A DNA stretch of 64,000 nucleotides, taken from positions 50,973-114,972 of the forward strand of contig NZ_POTW01000008.1 of the NCBI RefSeq assembly GCF_003236295.1, in the 5' to 3' direction. Position numbers and translations under genes: made by a program. This document shows, in pieces, positions 46,659 through 52,635 of the stretch. This DNA comes from Jiangella anatolica. GTDB taxonomy: Bacteria > Actinomycetota > Actinomycetes > Jiangellales > Jiangellaceae. Below the pieces are notes generated by a model. It ran no database searches and was not told the origin of the DNA. It saw nothing but the letters and a program-made list of their open reading frames with translations. Positions within the stretch are counted from its first letter, which is position 1, and each line of letters opens with the position of its first letter.

Positions 46659-47107
46659 GCGCGGCGGGGTGGTGGCGCGGTCTGCGCTCGGTCCGCGCCT
46701 GGCCGGTGGCCGCTCGGGCGGTCGCGATCACCGTTGTGGTCGAGCTGGGCCTGCGGGTCACCACGCTGCCCCGGCTGTCGGCCTTCATCGGGGTGCCGTT
46801 GCGGCTGGACGACCGGCCGGCGGTGCTCGGCGCACCGTCGCCGGGCCTGCTCGACGTGCGTGAGCTGCGGGCCCTGGGGATCAGCGAGCGCGTCGTGCGG
46901 CGCTGGCCCTTCGGCGACACGTGCCTGCGCCGCGCGCTGGTCAGCGGGCACCTGTTGCGCCGCCGGAAGCCGGCCCTGCGGGTGGGCGTGGCCAAGGTCG
47001 ACGGGCGGATCCAGGCGCACGCGTGGCTGGAGATCGACGGGGTGAGTCTGGACCCGGAGGGCTCGGCCACGTACCGGACGTTCGAGGCGATGGGCGGGAC
47101 GCGATGA
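46655..47107 (+). CDS. Lasso leader peptidase B2 (transglutaminase-fold)
   Basis: A 150-residue lasso B2 (Transglut_core3) cysteine protease. The catalytic Cys is in FGDTCLRRALVSGHLL (about residues 87-102), the His in IQAHAWLEIDG (about 122-132), and an Asp follows in GVSLDPEG. It removes the leader after the penultimate Thr. It starts with a GTGA overlap to the cyclase and ends with an ATGA overlap to the kinase, so all three are translationally coupled. Confidence 0.92.
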   Translation: MSAAGWWRGLRSVRAWPVAARAVAITVVVELGLRVTTLPRLSAFIGVPLRLDDRPAVLGAPSPGLLDVRELRALGISERVVRRWPFGDTCLRRALVSGHLLRRRKPALRVGVAKVDGRIQAHAWLEIDGVSLDPEGSATYRTFEAMGGTR

Positions 47108-48060
47108 GCGCGGAACGGCAACTGCTGTACGGGCTGCGGGTGGCCTCGGAGGTCCCGCTGCACCAGGAGCGGTCCGCGCCGGCCGGCGGCGAGCCCGACG
47201 TCGACATCCGCTGGGGCGACCCGGTGCCGCTGACGCTGACGCCGCCGGCCGGCCGGGTGCTGGCGCACGTGGAGACCGACCAGCCGTACTACACGTTCAC
47301 GCAGGACGACGCCGGCGGCTGGACGCTGCGCTTCTACCGGACCTGCGACTTCGTCGTGGCACCCGGCGGCCGATCGGTGCGGGTGCATGTGGTCGAGGGC
47401 GCCGATCCGGGCGTCGCCGGCATCCTCACCGCCGGCGCGCTGCTGTCGTTCCTGGTCACCGTCCGTGGCGAGATGGTCCTGCACGCGAGCGCCGTGCAGG
47501 TCGGATCCGGCGCGGTGGCCTTCGTCGGCCGGTCCGGCATGGGCAAGTCCACGATGGCGACGCTGCTGTGCGCGGCCGGCGGCGCGCTGATCACCGACGA
47601 CGTGCTGCGGCTGGACGACGACGGCGACGGCGGGCTGGCCTGCCGGCTGGGCGCGACGGAGCTGCGGCTGCGCAAGTCGGCGGCCGAACTGGTCGAGCAG
47701 TTCGCCGTGGCGCCGTCCAGCCGGCTCACCAGCGACGCCCGCGACGCGCTGAGCGTGGCGCCGGCGCGGGTCGACGGGCTGCCGCTGGCCGGCATCGTGT
47801 TCCCGCTGCCGGACCGGGAGCGCACGTCGATCGAGCTGACCCGGATGGGCGCGATGGACGCGCTGATCACGTTGCTGCGGTTCCCGCGGCTGCTCGGCTG
47901 GTCCGACTCGGAGATCCTGGACCGGCAGTTCCAGCAGGCCGGCGAGATCGTCGAGCGGGTGCCGGTGTTCGTGGCGCACGTGCCGTGGGGGCCGCCGTTC
48001 TCGCCGGCGATCGCGCCGGCCATCGCCGACGCCGTCGGCCTGGGCGCGCGGGTGGGCTGA
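47104..48060 (+). CDS. HPr-kinase-like protein (putative lasso-peptide Ser kinase)
   Basis: A 318-residue protein whose C-terminal half is HprK-like: LHASAVQVGSGAVAFVGRSG then MGKSTMATLL (Walker A, about residues 123-152) and ALITDDVLRLD (Asp pair near 162). The N-terminal 120 residues are family-specific. In paeninodin-type lasso clusters such kinases phosphorylate the precursor's C-terminal Ser, and both precursors here end in Ser. Related HprK-like proteins with PqqD partners also occur in exosortase loci, so another substrate remains possible. Confidence 0.87.
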   Translation: MSAERQLLYGLRVASEVPLHQERSAPAGGEPDVDIRWGDPVPLTLTPPAGRVLAHVETDQPYYTFTQDDAGGWTLRFYRTCDFVVAPGGRSVRVHVVEGADPGVAGILTAGALLSFLVTVRGEMVLHASAVQVGSGAVAFVGRSGMGKSTMATLLCAAGGALITDDVLRLDDDGDGGLACRLGATELRLRKSAAELVEQFAVAPSSRLTSDARDALSVAPARVDGLPLAGIVFPLPDRERTSIELTRMGAMDALITLLRFPRLLGWSDSEILDRQFQQAGEIVERVPVFVAHVPWGPPFSPAIAPAIADAVGLGARVG

Positions 48061-48065
48061 CGCCG

Positions 48066-48467
48066 TCAGCCCTGGCGGTAGAGCGGGGTCGCGCCGGAGG
48101 TCGCGCCGGACCTGGTGGCCGGCTCGGCGGTGCCGCCGGCGGTGCGGGTGTGCGCCTGGCCGAGCCAGTCGCCGACCTCGGGCTCGTCGGCGTCGCGGCC
48201 GGACTGCCGCTCGTGCCGGGCGACCTGCTCGCGCAGGTAGTCGATCTCCTCGCGCCGGGCCCGGGCCCGGTTCACGCCGGCGACGATGGCCAGGATGCCG
48301 AGCAGCAGGAGCAGGCCGGCGCCGACCCCCGCGGCGAAGACACCCCAGACGGGCGAGTCGAGGTCGACGTCGAACGCGCTGAGCGCGACGGTGTCGCCGC
48401 CGGCGATCACGGCGACGACGATCGCCACCGCGGCGACGGCGAGCAGGAGCAGTCCGAGCACGATCAT
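48066..48467 (-). CDS. Small two-helix membrane protein
   Basis: A 133-residue protein with two transmembrane helices (about residues 2-22, VLGLLLLAVAAVAIVVAVIA, and 40-64, WGVFAAGVGAGLLLLLGILAIVAG), then a charged, partly coiled helix (RARARREEIDYLREQVARHE) and a polar tail rich in Gly/Thr. The layout resembles LapA-domain proteins. It converges on the kinase gene, 5 bp away. Function is unknown; it is probably outside the lasso operon. Confidence 0.72.
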   Translation of the reverse strand: MIVLGLLLLAVAAVAIVVAVIAGGDTVALSAFDVDLDSPVWGVFAAGVGAGLLLLLGILAIVAGVNRARARREEIDYLREQVARHERQSGRDADEPEVGDWLGQAHTRTAGGTAEPATRSGATSGATPLYRQG

Positions 48468-48615
48468 GCCGGGTCCTTCCGGGTGGCGGGCCGCATGTCA
48501 GTAGTCATCTCTTCCCGTGCACACAGAGGGGCAAACCCGGACGTCCTTCCGTGCGATGAGTTCGGCCGCCGCGCCGGGTCTACCGTCGGACAGCACTTCG
48601 GAGGAGGCGGGAACC

Positions 48616-49146
48616 GTGATCACACCGACCAGCGACCGGAACCTCGACGGCTACGGCGCGCCACTCATCCCGTGGGAGAAGGTGCAGGCCCGGCTGGACG
48701 CGGGCGCGTCGCAGGCGCCCGGCACCGGCGGGCCGAACCGGCACACCAGCTGGCTGGCGACCATCGATCCGGACGGCCGGCCGCACGTGATGCCGGTCGG
48801 CGCGCTGTGGATCGACGGCGCGTACTACTTCACGTCCGGCCCGGGCACGCGCAAGTCCCGCAATCTGGCCGCGGACCCGCGCTGCTCGATCACCGTCGCC
48901 ATGGACCCGTTCGACGTGGTGGTCGAGGGCGTGGCGGAGCGGGTGACGGACGAGCCGACGCTGGAGCGGGTGCGCGACACCTACAAGGGCGGCTGGGAGC
49001 CGGTCATCGAGGACGCGGCGTTCACCGCACCGTTCAGCGCGCCGAGCGCAGGCCCGCCGCCGTGGTACGTCTACCGGCTGACGCCGTCGACGGTGTTCGC
49101 ACTGGGCGCTGAGGACCCGTTCGGCGCGACCCGGTACACGTTCTAG
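48616..49146 (+). CDS. Pyridoxamine 5'-phosphate oxidase family protein
   Basis: A 176-residue split-barrel flavin-binding protein: HTSWLATIDPDGRPHVMPVG (about residues 43-62), then WIDGAYYFTSGPGTRKSRNL. This is the general PPOx-fold pattern, shared by FMN- and F420-dependent enzymes; cofactor and substrate are not clear. The GTG at 48616 follows a GGAGGCGGGAA ribosome binding site, which is better than the upstream open frame from 48517. Its stop overlaps the end of a decayed gene on the other strand. Confidence 0.85.
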   Translation: MITPTSDRNLDGYGAPLIPWEKVQARLDAGASQAPGTGGPNRHTSWLATIDPDGRPHVMPVGALWIDGAYYFTSGPGTRKSRNLAADPRCSITVAMDPFDVVVEGVAERVTDEPTLERVRDTYKGGWEPVIEDAAFTAPFSAPSAGPPPWYVYRLTPSTVFALGAEDPFGATRYTF

Positions 49147-49559
49147 CCCCGTGGATGCAGCGAGGCGACGATGTGGAGGAACAAAGGGATGCGGTGCCAC
49201 TTGTCCCGTGTGTCGGCATGGGCCTGTTCACGGAGCCGGTTGATCACGAAACCGGCGTCGGACAGGGCATCGGTGTAGGCCTTGGAGCGGCCGGTGCTCG
49301 CCGTGGTACGTCATCGTCAGGCCCTCGCGGGCGCGGAGGCATCGGCGACGATCGCCAGGACCCGGTGTCCCAGGGCCTGCAGCTCGCGGCTCACCCGTCC
49401 CTCACCACTGCCGACGTCCACCGTCAGGCGGCCGGGCGCCGGGATCAGCGGCAGGAAGGAGTCCCGGTGGCTCTCATAGCTGTCGACGCCGGTCCTGGTC
49501 CAGGCGATCCAGTCGTGCGCGTTCGAGTCCCAGCCATCGGCGAGTGGATGCGGGGGCAC
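49143..49559 (-). pseudogene. Decayed class I SAM methyltransferase
   Basis: From a GTG at 49559 an 80-residue frame encodes WDSNAHDWIAWTRTGVDSYE and LTVDVGSGEGRVSRELQALG, a methyltransferase N-terminus with its SAM loop. It then breaks at a stop (49317-49319). Downstream, other frames still encode the C-terminal half-motifs: MTYHGEHRPLQ, then after a shift AYTDALSDAGFVINRLREQA and IPLFLHIVASLHPRG before a stop at 49143-49145. About 110 central residues of a normal protein of about 240 are missing. So an internal deletion plus at least one frameshift are inferred. Confidence 0.82.
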
Positions 49560-50245
49560 TAGTCCTCGCCCTCGCGCATGATGTCGAGGTCGACCGGGCC
49601 GTCGATGCCGTCGACCCGGGCGTGGGTGTTCACCTGCCAGACGTGCCAGCGCTCGTCGGTGGGGCGGCGGAAGAAGCGGTAGTCCCACAGCCGCCGGTCC
49701 AGCCCCTCGCGGAGCGGATAGACGTCGTCCCAGTCGGGACGGACGTAGAACAGCAGGTCGCGGCCCCACGCCCGCTCGACGGCGCGGACGAAGGCGTCGA
49801 CCTCGGCGGCGACGTCGTCGGCCGGCGGCCGCTCGCTGCAGTTGCCGGTCAGCTCCAGGTCGATGACCGGCGGCAACGCGTCGTCGTCGGGCGGAGCGAC
49901 GGCGAGGAAGTTCTCCGCCTGCGCCGCGCCCGGCGCGCAGAGTGTGAAGAAGTGGTACGCGCCGCGGTCCAGCCCGGCCCGCCCGGCGCCGGCCCAGTTC
50001 TCCTCGAACCACTCGTCCACCCAGCCCTGGCCCTCGGACGCCTTGATGTAGGCGAACGAGATGCCGTCGTCGGCGACCGCGTCCCAGTCGATCTCGCCCT
50101 GGTGCGCCGAGACGTCGATGCCGTACCGCTCGCCGCTCTCCAACGCCGGCCGCCAGTGCGGGATGACGCCGAACCAGAGCGTCGCGCCCAGCCCGAGCGC
50201 TGCGACCAGCACCACCGCGACGGTGATGACGATGCGACGGCGCAT
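49559..50245 (-). CDS. GH25-family lysozyme (membrane-anchored or secreted)
   Basis: A 228-residue protein with an N-terminal signal anchor (about residues 4-26, RIVITVAVVLVAALGLGATLWF) and a GH25 muramidase domain. Seen: YGIDVSAHQGEIDWDAV (active-site Asp region), FAYIKASEG, RGAYHFFTLC and PPVIDLELTGN with the catalytic Asp/Glu pair, and WQVNTHARVDG near the end. It would cleave peptidoglycan between MurNAc and GlcNAc. Its stop overlaps the GTG start of the decayed methyltransferase, suggesting a former operon. Confidence 0.92.
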   Translation of the reverse strand: MRRRIVITVAVVLVAALGLGATLWFGVIPHWRPALESGERYGIDVSAHQGEIDWDAVADDGISFAYIKASEGQGWVDEWFEENWAGAGRAGLDRGAYHFFTLCAPGAAQAENFLAVAPPDDDALPPVIDLELTGNCSERPPADDVAAEVDAFVRAVERAWGRDLLFYVRPDWDDVYPLREGLDRRLWDYRFFRRPTDERWHVWQVNTHARVDGIDGPVDLDIMREGED

Positions 50246-50315
50246 ACCCCGATTCTGCCCGATCCGTGGCCTTCGTCCGCCACCCTAACCGGCCCGCCGG
50301 CCGTATCGTCGGCTC

Positions 50316-51098
50316 ATGACAACGGATGTCTGGGCCGAGGGCGACGGATACGAGGCGTACGTCGGGCGGTGGAGCCGGGCGGTCGCGGCCGAGTTCGTGC
50401 CGTGGCTGGGCGTGCCCGCCGGCGCTCGCTGGGTGGACGCCGGCTGCGGCACCGGCGCGCTGACCGAGGCGGTGCTGACGCTGGCCGCGCCGGCCTCCGT
50501 GCTCGGCGTCGACCCGTCCGGCGGGTTCCTCGCCACCGCCCGCTCGCGGCTCCCGGCGGCGACGTTCGAGCTCGGCTCGGCGGAGGCGCTGCCGGTCGCC
50601 GACGGCGCCGCCGACGCCGTCGTGGGCGGGCTGATGCTGAACTTCGTCCCGGACGCGACGGCCGCCGCCGCGGAGTTCGCCCGGGTGGCCGCGCGGGGCG
50701 CCGTCGTCGCCGCGTACGTGTGGGACTACGCCGACGGCATGGAGCTGATGCGGCACTTCTGGGCCGCCGCGGCCGACGTCGACCCGGGCGGCGCCGCGCT
50801 GGACGAGGGCACCCGGTTCCCGCTGTGCCGGCCGGAGCCGCTGACCGAGCTGTGGGAGGACGCCGGGCTGGCCGACGTGACGGTGCGGCCGATCGACGTG
50901 CCGACGCGCTTCGCGTCGTTCGACGACTACTGGCGGCCGTTCCTCGCCGGCCAGGGCGCCGCGCCCGGCTGGCTGGCGACGCTGCCGCCGTCACGGCGCG
51001 ACGAGATCCGCGACGCGGTGCGGGCGCGGCTGCCGATCGCGGCCGACGGCTCCATCGCGCTGACGGCGCGCGCCTGGGCGGTCCGCGGCCGGCGCTGA
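50316..51098 (+). CDS. Class I SAM-dependent methyltransferase
   Basis: A 260-residue methyltransferase: motif I is WVDAGCGTGALTEAVL (about residues 38-53), motif II is VLGVDPSGGFLATA, and a motif III-like VAARGAVVAAYVWDY is near 130. It is similar to the UbiE/Methyltransf_11 group, but the C-terminal half is variable and the acceptor cannot be predicted. It starts 70 bp from the divergent lysozyme and ends 10 bp from the convergent thioredoxin gene. Confidence 0.88.
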   Translation: MTTDVWAEGDGYEAYVGRWSRAVAAEFVPWLGVPAGARWVDAGCGTGALTEAVLTLAAPASVLGVDPSGGFLATARSRLPAATFELGSAEALPVADGAADAVVGGLMLNFVPDATAAAAEFARVAARGAVVAAYVWDYADGMELMRHFWAAAADVDPGGAALDEGTRFPLCRPEPLTELWEDAGLADVTVRPIDVPTRFASFDDYWRPFLAGQGAAPGWLATLPPSRRDEIRDAVRARLPIAADGSIALTARAWAVRGRR

Positions 51099-51108
51099 GG
51101 GCTCGACG

Positions 51109-51432
51109 TCAGCGCGAGAGGGCGTCCTCGAGCTCCTTCAGCAGCCGGGCCTTCGGCCGGGCCCCGACCAGCGCCTGCACCGGCTCGCCGTCGACGAACA
51201 GCATGAGCGTGGGCAGTGACATGACGCGGTAGCGGGCGCCGGTCACCGGGTTCTCGTCGTTGTTGATCTTGCGGATCGCGACGGTGCCCTCGAGCTCGCC
51301 GGCCAGCTGGTCCAGCATCGGCGCGATCATGTGGCACGGCGGGCACCACTGGGCCCAGAAGTCCACCAGGACCGGGATGCCGCTCTGCAGCACCTCGCGC
51401 TCGAACGTCTCGTCGGTGACGGCCGGCGTCAT
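51109..51432 (-). CDS. Thioredoxin-family protein with WCPPC active site
   Basis: A 107-residue thioredoxin. The start is MTPAVTDETFEREVLQSG, the active site is in FWAQWCPPCHMIAPML (about residues 25-40), and the cis-Pro loop is VMSLPTLMLF. The dipeptide between the Cys is Pro-Pro instead of the classical Gly-Pro, which should shift its redox potential or specificity. Its ATG overlaps the stop of a MerR gene, so expression is probably controlled by that regulator. Confidence 0.94.
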   Translation of the reverse strand: MTPAVTDETFEREVLQSGIPVLVDFWAQWCPPCHMIAPMLDQLAGELEGTVAIRKINNDENPVTGARYRVMSLPTLMLFVDGEPVQALVGARPKARLLKELEDALSR

Positions 51433-51776
51433 GGGCGCTCCTCGAGCCGGGCCTGGATGTCGGCCCGGATCGCGGTCAGCCGCTCCAGGTAGCCGTCGAT
51501 CTCGGCGAGCTTGCGCCGGTACGTCTCGATGGAGTCCGCGCACGAGTCGCCGGAGTCGTGGCCCGAGCGCAGGCACTCCACGAACGGGCGGGTGTCGTCG
51601 AGGCTGAAGCCGATGTCCTGCAGCGTCTGGATCTCGTTGACCAGCCGCAGGTCGTCCTCGTCGTACTCCCGGTAGCCGTTCGGGGCGCGCTGCGCCATCA
51701 GGAGTCCCTGGGACTCGTAGAACCGCAGCGCGCGCGTCGTGGTGCCGGTGCGCCGGGCGAGGTCGCCGATTCGCAT
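51429..51776 (-). CDS. MerR-family regulator of the thioredoxin gene
   Basis: A 115-residue MerR protein: MRIGDLARRTGTTTRALRFY is the winged HTH, followed by the NGYREYDEDDLRLVNEIQTL helix and an effector region with Cys in FVECLRSGHDSGDSCADS (Cys at about 88 and 97). These two cysteines could sense oxidation, thiol stress or metal. It is co-transcribed with the thioredoxin through a 4-bp overlap. A perfect 20-bp palindrome lies 14 bp upstream of its start. Confidence 0.9.
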   Translation of the reverse strand: MRIGDLARRTGTTTRALRFYESQGLLMAQRAPNGYREYDEDDLRLVNEIQTLQDIGFSLDDTRPFVECLRSGHDSGDSCADSIETYRRKLAEIDGYLERLTAIRADIQARLEERP

Positions 51777-51790
51777 GCCTCGACGGTAAT

Positions 51791-51810
51791 CCTTGACGCG
51801 CGCGTCAAGG
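51791..51810. promoter_or_regulatory. Perfect 20-bp palindrome, probable MerR operator
   Basis: CCTTGACGCGCGCGTCAAGG is fully self-complementary and lies 14 bp upstream of the merR start codon. It contains TTGACG on both strands, so it can double as a -35 element, as in MerR-controlled promoters. A fitting -10 box at the expected spacing was not clear. Confidence 0.65.
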
Positions 51811-51824
51811 CAAGCGCGGACGGG

Positions 51825-52154
51825 TCAGGCGGTGTGCTGGGTCGCGGTGGCGCAGCGGGCCCGGCCGGAGAGGACGGTGAGCGCGCTGGGGTGGGCGCCG
51901 ACGCTGGGCTCCGGGACGTGCGGCGGGTCGATCCAGCGGATCTCCGTCAGGCCGCCGTGGCCGTGGATGCTCTCGACGTCGTCGATGTCGTCGTAGACGG
52001 CGACGGACTGGATGTCGGAGCAGCACCAGGCGAGGGTGACGCGGCCGGTGGGGTACTGCGTGCCGTAGGCGACCAGGCCGGTGCCGGAGACGCCGGTGAC
52101 GTCGTAGCGGCGGTGCAGACCGAAGCGGCGCGGAAGTTGAGCGGGCTGGCTCAC
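51825..52154 (-). CDS. Hypothetical actinobacterial protein with IHGHGG motif
   Basis: A 109-residue soluble protein: FGLHRRYDVTGVSGTGLVAYG at the start, RVTLAWCCSDIQSVAVYDDI in the middle and SIHGHGGLTEIRWID near residue 70-84, then a variable tail. I recall short actinobacterial and phage proteins with this VSGTG(x)VA ... IHGHGG pattern but know of no function. The GTG start overlaps the stop of a 42-codon open frame upstream by 4 bp. Confidence 0.7.
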   Translation of the reverse strand: MSQPAQLPRRFGLHRRYDVTGVSGTGLVAYGTQYPTGRVTLAWCCSDIQSVAVYDDIDDVESIHGHGGLTEIRWIDPPHVPEPSVGAHPSALTVLSGRARCATATQHTA

Positions 52155-52279
52155 GTGACTCGTTCCCCGTTTCGTTGATCAGGCGTGGCGGCCGGGACCT
52201 GGCTGGTCCGACCGGCCGCCACGCCGGCCTGTGGTGCGCGGGCGACGGCTGTGTGACGCACCCCGATCGTCATGGCCAT
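52151..52279 (-). CDS. Putative 42-residue leader-type small protein
   Basis: An ATG at 52279 directly behind a strong GGAGGG ribosome binding site opens a frame of 42 codons (MAMTIGVRHTAVARAPQAGV and a Gln/Asn-rich end) whose TGA overlaps the GTG of the next gene in a GTGA. The strong ribosome site and exact coupling argue for translation. The peptide is basic and low in complexity, with no known family. A second ATG 6 bp later is possible. Confidence 0.45.
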   Translation of the reverse strand: MAMTIGVRHTAVARAPQAGVAAGRTSQVPAATPDQRNGERVT

Positions 52280-52635
52280 CCCTCCGCACTCTTGTGGAGA
52301 TGTCACCAGGGTGACACTCGCCGCACCATCGCGCAGCGTCACCGCGTGACGTGTGACACGTTGAAACATCGGCTGCCACAAGGACGCGCAACGAAAGGGA
52401 CATTTGCGACATCCAGTGCCCTTCGCGGCCATGCAGGGACGATCCAGGACTGCATCCGGCCGCTCTGCGGTTCGCTGATCGAAACGGGTGCTGGGCTGCG
52501 CCGATGAGTGACGGCGACGGTCGCGGCCGGCGACGGCGCGGCCATATGTCTATCGGTTCCGGCGCCGATCCGTCGTGCCGAAGGCCGATGCCGTGACATC
52601 GGACGGGCGACTGTGACGCGACGAGTCGCGTGCGT
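52280..52635. other. 356-bp intergenic region with repeated GTCAC/GTGAC palindromes
   Basis: No gene is supported here. Three dyads lie upstream of the small ORF: TGTCACC-AG-GGTGACA (52301-52316), GTCAC-CGC-GTGAC (52338-52350) and GTGTGACAC (52351-52359). They probably form an operator for a dimeric regulator controlling the leftward pair of small genes. The remaining part, 52400-52635, is featureless apart from the stop of the ABC transporter gene at its edge. Confidence 0.5.

Noticed and set aside
49559..50756. Large antisense frame joining methyltransferase and lysozyme regions
   Set aside because: Only the lysozyme frame (49559-50245) and the decayed fragment (49143-49559) carry family motifs. 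The longer frame is a shadow of the + strand methyltransferase.
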